From Bradyrhizobium barranii subsp. barranii (GTDB lineage: Bacteria > Pseudomonadota > Alphaproteobacteria > Rhizobiales > Xanthobacteraceae), in contig NZ_CP086136.1 in the NCBI RefSeq assembly GCF_017565645.3, positions 1,502,001 to 1,566,000 on the forward strand: a stretch of 64,000 nucleotides of DNA. Reading direction: 5' to 3'. Positions within the stretch are counted from its first letter, which is position 1. Each line of letters starts with the position of its first letter. Below the pieces are notes generated by a model, which was not told where the DNA came from, searched no databases, and saw only the letters and a program-made list of their open reading frames with translations. Positions 33,552-43,752 of the stretch are shown here, piece after piece. The position numbers were made by a program, and so were the translations under genes.

Positions 33552-36362
33552 TCACAGCGTCTTCAGATACTCGATCAGGTCGTAGCGCTCTTGCTCCTTG
33601 AGCACGCGGCCAATGGTGCCGTCCTTGCCGGGGCCCGGCGTGCCATCGAACGAGTGGCCGGCATTGCTGTTGCCGAAGGTCTCGGTGCCATCAGCCGCTC
33701 GCGTCGAGAAGCGCGACTGCCCGGTCTTGCAGCTCTCGCCGTCGACGACCGCGAAGCCGACCTGCTTCGGATCGTAGTCGCGACCACCACCCATGCAGAA
33801 CGATTTGGGGCGCTCGGCCGCGGGGCTCAGCATCCAGTAGAGCGAGGGCACCGATCCGTTGTGCAGGTAAGGCGCGGTGGCCCAGACGCCGTTGAGCGGG
33901 CGCGCGCGATACCAGGGCGGCGGCTCCTTCGCCTCGGCCGGCTGCGGACCGGGATTCGGGCAGTTCTTGCGCTCACCCCACCAGGCCTGCTGGACCTTCG
34001 GGTCGATCTTCGCATCGTCCATCGCCTTGCGGCTGACGATGTCGACGAGCACCATCAGCCCGAGCGAGTACGGCATGTCGGTCGAAGAGACATCCGGCAG
34101 GTTGCAGCTCCACCAGGCATTGAGATTCTGCGTGGGATCGAGCTTGAGAAAGCCCGGGACCTGAACCGTCCGCGTCGCCAGCACGCTGGCCTGAGCGGGA
34201 TCGGTGCCCATGCCTTTGACGCTTTTCTGGACCTCGTTCAGGAATTTGTCTTTGCCGATGGTCTCCCAGCGCGACGAGGACCAGATGCTCTGGTCCGGAA
34301 ACTCGGTGTCGAACACGGGATCGTTGACCGGCCCGAGATGGCATTCGACGCAGATCTGCGCGTAGAGCTTGCGGCCGTTCTTGACGCGCTCGCCATCGAT
34401 CTTCCAGGCGTTATCGCCGAAGATATCCGACGGCCATTTCGGCGATGTCAGTCCGGAGAGCTGCTTTTTCGGATAGGGCGCCGACCCCTTCAGCAGATCC
34501 TCGATCCAGTTCAGGTTCTTGATATCCATCGACGAGCGGAACAGCGTGTCCTTGGGGGTATTGTCGGACAGATTGAGCAGCGCCGTCACGCCCAGCGCTT
34601 CGCCGGCGTTGCGGATCAGCGGTTGTTCGATGGACGCGTCATATTGCGCGAATTTGAGCCAGGGCACGGTCCAGATCGGCGGGAAGCTGACCGGCGCGTC
34701 CTTGGCATGCAGATTCTTTTCGAAGCCGCTGAGGCCGCTGAGCGTCATGTCCTGGGCGAAGACCTGATTGCCGATGCGGTTGAGCGCGTCGAGACGGCCG
34801 TATCCTTCCTCGGTGTCCTGCTGCTTCTCTTCCCGCTTCGTCTTCTCATTGAACCTCGTCTTGCCGTCGATGGTTTTCGCGTAGGTCTTCTCCCAGTCGA
34901 TCAGGAACGTGCTGATCGTGCGCAGCTTCTGCTTCAGCGCATCGCGATCCGCATCGCTGGCGGAGGGGCCGAGCACACGGTCGGCGAAGCGGGTAAAGCG
35001 ACCCGGCACGAGCAGCGTGTAGGCGATCGACAGACCCGTCGTGACCTCGAGCTTCCTCAGGTCGGTCATCGCCGGGCCGCCGTCGAAACGGATGTCGATG
35101 CCTTTGTAGTGAATCTGGCCGGTGTGGCAGGCGGCGCAGGTCAGGCCGATCCGGTCGTCGCCGACCTGGCCGGTCGCAGGATCGGGTACGCCGGTCATGC
35201 GCGCAAAGCCGACGGGCAGGCCGTCGACGTTTTCAGCCTGGGCGCCCCAGTTAACCGGCGGATCCCAAAGCCGCGTCGGCACCGGCTTGGTCTTGTCGTA
35301 GACGTTGTCATAGCCGAACCGGCGCAGCGTGGCGTCGTCGGTGTTGATCGTCTGCGGGCTCGGGATGAAGCCGAAGCGCTGCAGATGGTCGCTGTCATGC
35401 AGCATCCCGGGCTTTGCGAAGAAATGAAGCCGCGGCTGCTCGAGCGCCATGAACCAGCTGTGGGGCACCGGGAAGGTCGCGGTGCCCTGGCTGGCGTGAT
35501 GAAACCAGTGCCGGTCCTCCAGAGCCCAGTTTTGCTCGAGCCAGTACGCGGCCCGCGGTTCGACAAGCTTCGGCAATGGCGGCGCCACGAGGTCACCGAG
35601 GATGCCGGGCAGCATCGGGTGGAATTGATCGGGAAAGCGCAGCGCGACGACGCCAAAGACGAGGAGCGCGGCGACTAACCCGCCGGCAACGCGCAATATG
35701 AGTGAGGGCGGTTTGACCGGCTGGCTGACGACCCGCTGCGTGATCCTCTCAGGGAATTTGCGCTCGTTGAACAGCGTACGCACGTCGGCGATGCCGAGGT
35801 AGCGGTTCTCGCCTTCGCCCTTGCCCATGATCTTCAGCAGGATGGGCCATTCGAACTGCATCAATATCCGATAGTACCAGCGCGCAGCGCTCCCGGCGCG
35901 CTTGAGGTTGTCGCGCATGTAGGTTTGTATTTCCGACGCGTTGATGCCGGGCTCGGTGCCGCCGCCGTTGGGATCGGTATAGTCCCTGCCGAAGCTGGCC
36001 AGGCGGGCGATCTGATCCTCGTTGACCTTGCCGTCGACGCCGAGGATGCGCGAACCGGCGCCGCGCTTGTCCAGGGGGCCGCCGCGCAGCGCATCGAGCT
36101 GTGCGCCCGAAAAGATGCTCTTCAGGATGTGACCGAAGCCGTTGGCGATCAGCGCGATGCCGCGGGTCTCGACGCGGGCCACCGTCTTCATCAGCCCCTT
36201 GTCGCCGCTCGCATTCGCGATCGTCTGCGATAGCTTGCCGATCGGGACGGTCCCGCCGTCGACGAAACCTTCGCCGACGAGGCCGCGCAGGAAGGGGCAG
36301 GGATTGTCTGGCGAGACCTGGATCGAGGGATCGAAGGGAGGCTTCGAGGCGGGGTCGTTCAT
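33552..36362 (-). CDS. Large membrane-anchored di-heme cytochrome c peroxidase-like protein
   Basis: The product has 936 residues. The first ~215 form a soluble domain (DNPCPFLRGLVGEGFVDGG, SRILGVDGKVNEDQIARL) that I do not recognise. One membrane span follows (LILRVAGGLVAALLVFGVVAL, about 218-238). The large remaining domain carries two c-type heme motifs, CAACH and CVECH, and ends in a MauG/peroxidase-like region with an IEYLKTL helix. Heme placement outside the cytoplasm agrees with one N-in anchor. It is much longer than standard CcpA/MauG (about 350). Peroxide reduction or another oxidative reaction is inferred. Confidence 0.75.
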   Translation of the reverse strand: MNDPASKPPFDPSIQVSPDNPCPFLRGLVGEGFVDGGTVPIGKLSQTIANASGDKGLMKTVARVETRGIALIANGFGHILKSIFSGAQLDALRGGPLDKRGAGSRILGVDGKVNEDQIARLASFGRDYTDPNGGGTEPGINASEIQTYMRDNLKRAGSAARWYYRILMQFEWPILLKIMGKGEGENRYLGIADVRTLFNERKFPERITQRVVSQPVKPPSLILRVAGGLVAALLVFGVVALRFPDQFHPMLPGILGDLVAPPLPKLVEPRAAYWLEQNWALEDRHWFHHASQGTATFPVPHSWFMALEQPRLHFFAKPGMLHDSDHLQRFGFIPSPQTINTDDATLRRFGYDNVYDKTKPVPTRLWDPPVNWGAQAENVDGLPVGFARMTGVPDPATGQVGDDRIGLTCAACHTGQIHYKGIDIRFDGGPAMTDLRKLEVTTGLSIAYTLLVPGRFTRFADRVLGPSASDADRDALKQKLRTISTFLIDWEKTYAKTIDGKTRFNEKTKREEKQQDTEEGYGRLDALNRIGNQVFAQDMTLSGLSGFEKNLHAKDAPVSFPPIWTVPWLKFAQYDASIEQPLIRNAGEALGVTALLNLSDNTPKDTLFRSSMDIKNLNWIEDLLKGSAPYPKKQLSGLTSPKWPSDIFGDNAWKIDGERVKNGRKLYAQICVECHLGPVNDPVFDTEFPDQSIWSSSRWETIGKDKFLNEVQKSVKGMGTDPAQASVLATRTVQVPGFLKLDPTQNLNAWWSCNLPDVSSTDMPYSLGLMVLVDIVSRKAMDDAKIDPKVQQAWWGERKNCPNPGPQPAEAKEPPPWYRARPLNGVWATAPYLHNGSVPSLYWMLSPAAERPKSFCMGGGRDYDPKQVGFAVVDGESCKTGQSRFSTRAADGTETFGNSNAGHSFDGTPGPGKDGTIGRVLKEQERYDLIEYLKTL

Positions 36363-36552
36363 GGCCCAAAATCCTGAAAACAGCGAATCGTGAAATGAAG
36401 ACGCGCCGATAGAGCGCGGAAAGTCCTAACAAACCGACAGCAGTTTATACTACTTCAGCGTGTAAAGAAGTGTGGCTGAATTCACGGTCGTGTCAATAAA
36501 AGCCGGCGCGAGGTTGCGAAGGGACTGGGTCGGGACCGAGAAGGCCCGCCTG

Positions 36553-38348
36553 TCAGGACTCGGCCGCGCGTTTGATGTCGCTTTGCACCAGGGTCAGCTT
36601 GCTGAGCGGCACGCCCGCGTTCAGAAGCCCCTCGCGGTAATGGGCGAGGTCCTCGGGCCGCTTCCAGTGGAAATTGCGCAAGTGACGATCGACATTCAGC
36701 GTCGGGTAGTTGCGCATCAGCACGCCGACGGCCTCGCCCGCCTCATCGTCCCGACCCAACTGTGCCAGCGCCGCGGCACGGATCGCCAGCGCCTGCATGT
36801 GGTTCGGGTTGATGTAGAGCTGCTCGCGCGCCCAGGACAGGGTCGCGTCGTATTGCCCCAGCAGATAATGGCTGAAGGCGTTCAGCGCGGCCCATTGGTA
36901 GCGCGGGTCGCTGTTGTCGCGCTGCGCGGCCATCGAAAACAGCTCGATCGCCTCGCGGTGCTCGCCGATGACGAAATGGCAGATGCCGAGCACGCCGCGT
37001 GCGCCGTTGTCGTAGGGGTTGAGCGCGACCGCGCGCTTGGCGGCGTCCATCGCGGCCTCGTAATGCGCCTCCATGGCATGGGCCCAGGACAGGATCGAGA
37101 AGGCGAAGGAGGAGCGCGGGTCGAGCCGGACGCTGGTCTCGGCGAGGGCCATCGCCTCGGCCCACATCTCGCGTGTGCCCTTGACCCACCCGAACTGGAT
37201 GCTCTGGATCTGGATCGTGGCGAGATAGGCGTGCGCGATCGACAGTTTGGGTCGAGGCTGATGGCTTCGCGGAACAGGTCGACGGCGGTGGCCAGGTCCT
37301 CCTTGGTCTGCCGGTAGTAGTGCGACAGCCCCTTGAGGAAGCGGTCCCAGGCGGTCACGTCGGTGGAGAGCCGCGCCGGCGCCGAGGCCTCGGCACGGAC
37401 GATCTCGGTGGCGATGGCGGCGGACAGATTGGTGGTGATCTCGTCCTGCATCGCGAACAGTTCGCCGATGTCGCGGTCGTAGCGGCCGGTCCAGAGCTGC
37501 TCGCCGGTCTCCGGCGCGACCAGCTCGGCGGTGACGCGGATCTTGGCTCCGGCGCGCCGCACCGAGCCCTGGATCAGATAGGTGGCATCGATCTCGCGCG
37601 CGATCAGGCGGGTGCTGGTGTTCTTGCCCTTGAACGCGAAGGTCGAGTTGCGGCTCAGCACGCGATAGAAGGATTGCAGCGACAGCGCGTGGATCAGATC
37701 CTCGGTGAGACCGTCGGAGAAATATTCGTCCTGGGCGTCGCTGAGATTGGCGAAGGGCAGCACGCCGACGATCGCTGTGCGGTACTGCTGCGACAGCGTC
37801 GACGCCTCCCGGAGCTCGGGCGCGAGCGCCGGCGCACCCTCGGGCATCCAGGTCCAGACCCCGATCGGGTCCTTGATGTTCTTGAAGCGATGGTTGCCGG
37901 CATCGACCAGCAGCGCGGTCAGGTGCTTGCTCGCCTCCCGGTAGGCCTTGGCCGAGATGGCGAAGCCGCCGGGGCTCGCCACCGCTTCGAGGCGGACGGC
38001 AATGTTGACGTCGTCACCGAATACCTCGTCCTCGTCGGCGATGACGTCGCCCATGTGGATGCCGAGGCGAAACTGCATGGCGCGCTCGGCAGGCAAGTGG
38101 TGGTTGCGCTCCGCCATCAGCGTCTGCATCGCGATCGCGGCCTCGACAGCGCCGACGATGCTCGGGAACTCCAGCAGGAAGCCGTCGCCGGTGTTTTTGA
38201 CGACGCGGCCGCCATGGTTGAGGATGATGGGATGGATCGCGCTGCGATGGGCCTTAAAGGCGGCATGGGTGCCGGCCTCGTCGCTGCCCATCATGCGCGA
38301 ATAGCCGGCGACATCGGCGCAGACGATGGCGGCCAGACGTCTTTCCAT
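36553..38348 (-). pseudogene. Adenylate/guanylate cyclase with TPR region, frameshifted
   Basis: From ATG 38348 the class III cyclase domain is clear (MERRLAAIVCADVAGYSRMM, VVKNTGDGFLLEFPS, GIHMGDVI, GDDVNIAVRLEAVA). Then comes a TolB-like segment (GVLPFANLSDAQDEYFSDGLTEDL) and the first TPRs. The frame breaks near 37245-37251. Adding one base there (GAC CCx AAA CTG) continues into the remaining TPR repeats, ending at 36553. The reconstructed length is about 598 residues, usual for the many Bradyrhizobium cyclases of this layout. Confidence 0.78.
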
Positions 38349-38562
38349 AGTCCGGAGCTCCAAGGGATCGATGACCGGCCCCCGCGTGGCAGTCGCCTCG
38401 AATCCCGCATTTCCAAGAACACTGCCTTTATAGAGCAGATAAGGCCGAGCGAAAGCATGATCCGCATTGCAAATTTGAGGTAAATTCTCCGCAATCCTGG
38501 CGGTGGACGGCGGCGGCCGAACCGAATAAGCCCGCCTTTCAAGGCTGACGGGGGCACCTCAC

Positions 38563-39195
38563 ATGCTGGGCATTCACGAGATCTGGCTCTTCATCCTGTC
38601 GGGCATATTGCTCAACATCACGCCCGGCCCGGACTCGGTCTACGTGATCGGCCGCAGCATGCAGATGGGCTGGCGGGGCGGCGCCGCGGCCGCGCTCGGC
38701 ATCAGTTTTGGCTGCTTTTTCCACGTCGCGGGCGCGGCAATCGGCCTTTCGGCGCTGCTGATGGCCTCATCGACCGCCTTCTCGATCCTGAAGCTGGTCG
38801 GCGCGGCCTATCTCGTCGTGACGGGACTTCAGATGCTGTGGTCGCGCCCGGCGCTGGCCGCAGCCATCGACGAGCCGGAGCGGAGCCCGCTGCGGCGGGT
38901 CTTCCTCCAGGGCGTCTTCACCAACGCGCTCAATCCCAAGGTCGCGCTGTTCTTCCTGGCCTTCCTGCCGCAATTCGTCGCAGCCGATTCCCCGCACAAG
39001 CCACTCGCCTTCCTGACGCTCGGCCTGATCTTCATCTTTACGGGAACGTTGTGGTGCCTGGTGTTGGCGGCATTCGCGGCAAGGGCGGCCCACCGGCTGC
39101 GCAAGTCTGAGGGCGCGATCGCCTGGGTCAACCGCGCGCTCGGCGGCCTCTTCATCTATCTCGGCATCCGCGTCGCCATGCTGGAGACGCGGTAA
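38563..39195 (+). CDS. LysE/RhtB family amino-acid exporter
   Basis: The product has 210 residues and six predicted spans. The N-terminal ILLNITPGPDSVYVIGRSMQMGWRGG is the LysE/RhtB signature, and the C-terminal half has FTNALNPKVALFFLAFLPQFV. Family members export amino acids or homoserine lactones. The substrate cannot be read from sequence. The gene is monocistronic and divergent from the cyclase gene. Confidence 0.9.
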   Translation: MLGIHEIWLFILSGILLNITPGPDSVYVIGRSMQMGWRGGAAAALGISFGCFFHVAGAAIGLSALLMASSTAFSILKLVGAAYLVVTGLQMLWSRPALAAAIDEPERSPLRRVFLQGVFTNALNPKVALFFLAFLPQFVAADSPHKPLAFLTLGLIFIFTGTLWCLVLAAFAARAAHRLRKSEGAIAWVNRALGGLFIYLGIRVAMLETR

Positions 39196-39261
39196 CTCAT
39201 TCGAACGGATGACTGGTACGGCATGCAGTCGGCCCGATAGAGGCCGCGCGGGGAGGTTTCG

Positions 39262-39672
39262 ATGGTTCGTGGAAGCTGCCTATGCGGCGCCGTGCGTTTC
39301 GAGATCGATCAGGTGCGTGCGCTCACGCATTGTCATTGCGCCAATTGCCGCAAGCTGACCGGTGCCGCCTTCGCCACCTACGCCCATGTCGATGCCGACA
39401 AGTTTCGCTTTGTTGCCGGCGAGGACATGACGGTGGCTTACGAATCCGCGCCGGGGAGCTTCCGCCATCGCTGCAAGACCTGCGGCTGCCTGACGCCGGG
39501 CAAGGCGAGTTATCTGCCGACCGTCAGCATTCCCGCCGGCCTGCTCGATGACGATCCCGATGTCAGGCCCCGCCTCCACGTCTTCACCTCGTCGCGCGCA
39601 CCGTGGTGGACGATCCAGGACGATCTGCCCCAGCACAAAAAATGGGTGCCGGGATACGAACCCAAATCGTAG
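39262..39672 (+). CDS. GFA family protein (glutathione-dependent formaldehyde-activating fold)
   Basis: The 136-residue zinc protein has the conserved cysteine pattern of the family: GSCLCGAVRFE, THCHCANCRKLTGAAFA and CKTCGC. These bind the structural and catalytic zinc ions. The tail LHVFTSSRAPWWTIQDDLPQ is also typical. Despite the name, most GFA proteins have unknown substrates. The gene ends 3 bases from a convergent TauE/SafE gene. Confidence 0.9.
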   Translation: MVRGSCLCGAVRFEIDQVRALTHCHCANCRKLTGAAFATYAHVDADKFRFVAGEDMTVAYESAPGSFRHRCKTCGCLTPGKASYLPTVSIPAGLLDDDPDVRPRLHVFTSSRAPWWTIQDDLPQHKKWVPGYEPKS

Positions 39673-39675
39673 GCC

Positions 39676-40428
39676 TCAGGCGAACTCCTTCAGCAGCGCG
39701 CTGCCCGCGAGATAAACGCCGAGCAGGATCATCGCGATCAGGAACCAGCGGCGAAACGCTTCCGCCGGCATCCGCGCCCGCACCGACTGGCCGACGAACA
39801 TGCCGGCAAAGGCCATGGCCATGCCCACGGCGCCCGGCACGGCATTCGCCGGCGTCAGCAAACCGCCGGCGGTGAGATTGAAGGCGAGCGCCAGCGTCGC
39901 GGTCGTGAAGAACACGCCGAGCGCCTGCACCAGCTCGTCCTTCTCCATGCCGATCGCCTGCATGAACGGCATCGAGGGGATCACCTGCACGCCTGTCGAG
40001 GCCGAGATCACGCCGGTGATCACGCCGACCACGCCGCCGACCCATTTCTCGTTCTGCGGCGCGACGTGGAACTTAAATTTGCTGAGCCCGATGATCGCGT
40101 AGATCACGAGCAGGATTCCGAGCACGATCGTGCCGTAACGGGCATGCGGGCCGGTCAGCGCGCCGGCATTGAGCCAGCATCCGATCACGGTGCCGATCAT
40201 CAGCGGCCACAGCCGCCTCAGGATGTCGCGCAGATAGGGGCCGGCGAAGGTCTGCCAGATATTAGTGACGATGGCGGGCACGATCACGATGGCGATCGCG
40301 CGGCTCGGCGCCATGTTCACCGCGAGCAGGCCCATGGACACGGTCGGCAGGCCGAGCCCGACCACGCCCTTGACGAATCCGGCGATCAGGAAGACGGCGG
40401 CGATGAGGATGAGGAGCGGGTCAATCAT
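39676..40428 (-). CDS. Sulfite exporter TauE/SafE family permease
   Basis: The product has 250 residues from ATG 40428 and about eight spans. The N-terminal repeat FVKGVVGLGLPTVSMGLLAV and the second repeat GVVGVITGVISASTGVQVIPSMPFMQAIGM mark PF01925. The substrate is not known; family members move sulfite, sulfoacetate or other organosulfur anions. It is divergent from the LysR gene, which may regulate it. Confidence 0.88.
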   Translation of the reverse strand: MIDPLLILIAAVFLIAGFVKGVVGLGLPTVSMGLLAVNMAPSRAIAIVIVPAIVTNIWQTFAGPYLRDILRRLWPLMIGTVIGCWLNAGALTGPHARYGTIVLGILLVIYAIIGLSKFKFHVAPQNEKWVGGVVGVITGVISASTGVQVIPSMPFMQAIGMEKDELVQALGVFFTTATLALAFNLTAGGLLTPANAVPGAVGMAMAFAGMFVGQSVRARMPAEAFRRWFLIAMILLGVYLAGSALLKEFA

Positions 40429-40520
40429 ATCTTGCACATTGACCGAAGCCGCGCGCGGGCACAATCTGGAGGTTACGGAGACAGCCTTCGTTCCTGGCGG
40501 AGGCTGAGGAGAATCCAGCC

Positions 40521-41411
40521 ATGCGCTTCGACCTCGTCGACCTCCAGCTGTTCATCGCGGTTGCCGACCAGCGCAGCATTACGCGCGGCGCCGAGCGATC
40601 GAATCTCGCCTTGGCCTCTGCCAGCGCGCGCATAAAAGGGCTCGAGGACGCGCTCGGCGTCGCGCTGCTCAAGCGCGGGCGGCGCGGTGTCGAGCTGACT
40701 GCGGCGGGCGAGAGCCTGCTCGATCATGCACGGGTCGTGATGCACCAGGTCGACGCCATGCGCGGCGATCTCGCCGGCTTTGCCAGCGGCGTGCGCGCGA
40801 GCGTGCATTTTCTTGTCAACACCTCGGGGCTGTCGGAGCATCTGCCGAAGGCGCTGGCGGGCTTCCTGCGCGAGCATCGCGACGTCGCCATCGACATCGA
40901 GGAGCGCGAGAGCACCGATATCGCGGCAGCGATCACCGCCGGTGCCGCCGATCTCGGCTTCGCCGCCGAGCACGCGCTGCCCGACCATATCGAGCGCTTC
41001 GTCTTCAGCGAGGACCACCTGACGCTGGTGACGTCCAGGCGCGGTCCGTTCGCCGGCCGCCGCCAGATCGATTTCCAGGAGACGGGGGATTGCGAATTCG
41101 TCGGGCTCACCAGCGCCACGGCGCTCCAGATGCACATTTCGAAGCACGCCGCCCGGCTCGGCATGCGTCCGCATTACCGTGCGCGTCTGCGCGATTTCGA
41201 CGCGATCTGCCAGATGGTCGCCGCTGACGTCGGCATCGCCCTGGTGCCGATATCCGCCGCCCGCCGCTGCGCCAAGCTGATGCCGCTGGCCATGGTCCGC
41301 CTGCGCGATGCTTTCGCCAACCGCAAGCTCGTGATCTGCGCCCGCAGCTTCAAGGCGCTGCCAAGGCCGGCCAAGATGCTGGTGGAGCATTTGCGGGCGG
41401 CGGCGGTGTAA
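40521..41411 (+). CDS. LysR family transcriptional regulator
   Basis: The product has 296 residues. The N-terminal winged helix-turn-helix is clear (LVDLQLFIAVADQRSITRGAERSNLALASASARIKGLEDALGVALLKRGRRG). The periplasmic-binding-like effector domain follows (VHFLVNTSGLSEHLPKALAGFL, ADLGFAAEHALPDHIERFVF). It is divergent from the TauE/SafE permease across a 92-base gap, the standard LysR-target layout. Confidence 0.92.
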   Translation: MRFDLVDLQLFIAVADQRSITRGAERSNLALASASARIKGLEDALGVALLKRGRRGVELTAAGESLLDHARVVMHQVDAMRGDLAGFASGVRASVHFLVNTSGLSEHLPKALAGFLREHRDVAIDIEERESTDIAAAITAGAADLGFAAEHALPDHIERFVFSEDHLTLVTSRRGPFAGRRQIDFQETGDCEFVGLTSATALQMHISKHAARLGMRPHYRARLRDFDAICQMVAADVGIALVPISAARRCAKLMPLAMVRLRDAFANRKLVICARSFKALPRPAKMLVEHLRAAAV

Positions 41412-41458
41412 GAGGCCTGTTGATGTGAGCCTGCGCTGCGGCTGTGCGCACAACTGCG

Positions 41459-41594
41459 CTCCCTCCCCCCTTGCGGGGGAGGGCGGGGGAGAGGGGTGGC
41501 CCAGGAAAAGGTATCGCTGTCGCGAAGAAGAGAGATCGATGGAGTCCCCGTGTGGACCCCTCTCCCTGGCCCTCCCCCGCAAGGGGGGAGGGAA
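41459..41594. repeat. Intergenic palindromic repeat
   Basis: GCTCCCTCCCCCCTTGCGGG and CCCGCAAGGGGGGAGGGAAC form the ends of a 136-bp palindrome. It lies between convergent genes and is of the same G/C-rich class as 18556-18710. Confidence 0.72.
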
Positions 41595-41633
41595 CGCACC
41601 TGTCGCGTTGTGAGTCCGTTCGCCTACCGCGCG

Positions 41634-42599
41634 CTACTTCGCCGTCTCGACGCCGGCGTCCTTGATCACCTTCGCCCACTTCTTCGTCTCGTCCGCGATG
41701 AAGCTGCGAAAATGCTCCGGCTCGTCGCCAACCAGGGTCGCGCCTTGGGCGGCGAGCTTTTCCTTTACGGCCGGATCCGCCATGGCCTTCGTCGCCAGGC
41801 CATGCAGCGCGGTGACGATCTCCTTCGGCGTGCCCTTCGGCGCCACCATGCCGTACCAGTTCTCGATGCGAAGATCGGCAAAGCCCGCTTCCGCGGTGGT
41901 CGGCACGTCGGGCGCGGTCGCGGAGCGCTCCGCCGAGCCGACCGCGATCGGCTTCAACGCGCCGGCCTTGACCTGCGGCAGCAGCACCGGAAGATCCAGG
42001 AAGGTCATCTGCACCTGCTGCCCCAGGAGATCGTTCACCGCGGGAGCTGCGCCGCGATAGGGCACGTGGACGATGTCGATCTTGGCCGTCAGCTTGAACA
42101 ATTCGCCGGCGAGGTGCGGCAGGCTGCCGGGGCCGGAGGAGGCGAAATTGAGCTTTCCGGGCTGCGCCTTGGCGAGCGCGATCAGCTCGCCGATGTCCTT
42201 TGCGGGCACGTTGGTGGCAACCACCAGCATTTCCGGCACGGTCGCAACCAGCGTCACCGGCGTGAGGTCGCTCGCGGTGTCGTAGGCGACCCGCTCCATG
42301 CTCGGGCTGATCGCGAGCGCGCCGGCTGAGGAGATGGCGATGGTGTAGCTGTCGGGCGCGGCCTTGGAGACCGCGTCGGTGCCGAGCACGCCGCCCTGGC
42401 CGCCGCGGTTGTCGATCAGCACCGGCTGGCCCGATAGTTCCGACATGCGCTGGCCGATCACCCGCGCGATGATGTCGTTGGGACCGCCGGCCGGGAACGG
42501 CACGATCAGCTTGATCGGTTTTGCGGGGAAATTCTGCGCGGAGGCGAGGGCGGGAAACAGGAGCAGGAATGCGAGGAGGAGCTTAGGCCAGTTGTTCAT
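41634..42599 (-). CDS. Tripartite tricarboxylate transporter (Bug/TctC) substrate-binding protein
   Basis: The product has 321 residues from ATG 42599. A signal peptide (LLLAFLLLFPALASA) precedes the Bug signature: YPAKPI-like NFPAKPIKLIVPFPAGGPNDIIAR, DNRGGQGGVLGTDAVSKAAPDSYT and YRGAAPAVNDLLGQQV. Bug proteins capture small carboxylates in the periplasm, often without a linked permease, as here. It is 33 bases downstream of hisN on the same strand and may be co-transcribed. Confidence 0.9.
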   Translation of the reverse strand: MNNWPKLLLAFLLLFPALASAQNFPAKPIKLIVPFPAGGPNDIIARVIGQRMSELSGQPVLIDNRGGQGGVLGTDAVSKAAPDSYTIAISSAGALAISPSMERVAYDTASDLTPVTLVATVPEMLVVATNVPAKDIGELIALAKAQPGKLNFASSGPGSLPHLAGELFKLTAKIDIVHVPYRGAAPAVNDLLGQQVQMTFLDLPVLLPQVKAGALKPIAVGSAERSATAPDVPTTAEAGFADLRIENWYGMVAPKGTPKEIVTALHGLATKAMADPAVKEKLAAQGATLVGDEPEHFRSFIADETKKWAKVIKDAGVETAK

Positions 42600-42632
42600 G
42601 CAGGCTCTTTTCATGCACGCTCCTTGGGGCGC

Positions 42633-43415
42633 TTATCCGTTGAGCAGTTTCAGTGCTTCTTCGTGAACTCTGGCGTCGCCGGCCGCGATGATGCGGCCGC
42701 CGCCCTGGGCCGGCTTGCCTTCCCAGGTGGTGACGACGCCGCCGGCGCCGGTCACGATCGGGATCAGGGCTGCGATGTCGTAAGGCTTCAGCTCGGTCTC
42801 GACCACGAGATCGACGTGACCGGCCGCCAGCATGCAATAGGAGTAGCAGTCGCCGCCATAGCGCGACAGCCGCGCGCCCTGTTCGATGCGGCTGAAAATG
42901 GCGCGGTCGCGTTCGTTCATCAGCAGCGGGCTGGTGGTATAGCTCGTTGCTTCCGACAGCGAGGCGCAGCGGCGGACCTGGAGCCGGCGCTCGCCGGACG
43001 GGCCTTTATAAGTAGCCGAGCCGTTGTCGCCGGAGAAGCGCTCGCCGATGAAGGGCTGGTGCATCATGCCGTACACCGGCGCGCCCTTGTGCAGCAGCGC
43101 GATCAGCGTGCCCCAGATCGGAAAGCCGCCGATGAAGGATTTCGTGCCGTCGATGGGGTCGAGCACCCAGACATAATCGGCGTCCTCGCGCTCATTGCCG
43201 AATTCCTCGCCGACGATGCCGTGCTGGGGGAAGCTCGCCTTGATCAGCCGGCGCATCACCGCCTCCGCAGCGCGGTCGGCCTCCGTCACGGGGTCGAAAT
43301 CCTTGGTCTTGCTCTTGTCGTCGATCGACAGCGAGGTGCGGAAGAACGGCAGGATGGTTTCGCCGGAGGCGGTGGCGAGCCGTCCGATGAAGGCTGAGAA
43401 GTCGATCACCGTCAC
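42633..43415 (-). CDS. hisN: Inositol monophosphatase-family protein, likely histidinol-phosphatase
   Basis: This is a Mg2+-dependent phosphatase. The family motifs are EEFGNER (first metal ligand), WVLDPIDGTKSFIGGFP (DPIDGT core) and VVETELKPYDIAALIPIV, with GGDCYSY between. The 260-residue length fits HisN, which removes phosphate from histidinol phosphate. SuhB/inositol monophosphatase activity is the alternative, because these subfamilies are close. It starts at GTG 43415. A suhB/MmgR-type sRNA lies about 300 bases upstream on the opposite strand. Confidence 0.87.
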   Translation of the reverse strand: MTVIDFSAFIGRLATASGETILPFFRTSLSIDDKSKTKDFDPVTEADRAAEAVMRRLIKASFPQHGIVGEEFGNEREDADYVWVLDPIDGTKSFIGGFPIWGTLIALLHKGAPVYGMMHQPFIGERFSGDNGSATYKGPSGERRLQVRRCASLSEATSYTTSPLLMNERDRAIFSRIEQGARLSRYGGDCYSYCMLAAGHVDLVVETELKPYDIAALIPIVTGAGGVVTTWEGKPAQGGGRIIAAGDARVHEEALKLLNG

Positions 43416-43716
43416 GGCGCATCCTCAAAACGAAAGTCGGGTGAAGCTCGCTCCTGCCTAGCTCAATTCGCTTCTCGCGTGCAGCGCTGAGTCGGTTTGC
43501 TCCCTGGTATTTTGGATGCCGCAACCGGCTGCCCCATCCCAGTCATATGCTGGCCAAATATCGATCATAGAGTTGAAAACTTAGTTCCGAGTATGCCTCG
43601 TTCGTATGCAAACGGTTATCAACCCATTGAATTTCCTTATCAAAGAAACTGAATCTGGGTTTCGCTATAAGCAATTGAGCCATGTGCATATTGCATGGGA
43701 AACGGCTCAAAAGCCC

Positions 43717-43746
43717 TTGCACTTTGTGCGTCGCGGCCGCATATTG
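43717..43746 (+). promoter_or_regulatory. Promoter of the suhB/MmgR-type sRNA
   Basis: TTGCAC (43717-43722) and ATATTG (43741-43746) are separated by 18 bases and are close to vegetative -35/-10 boxes. Transcription would begin near 43753. The 300 bases between hisN and this promoter hold no other visible gene. Confidence 0.6.
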
Positions 43747-43752
43747 TTGCGG

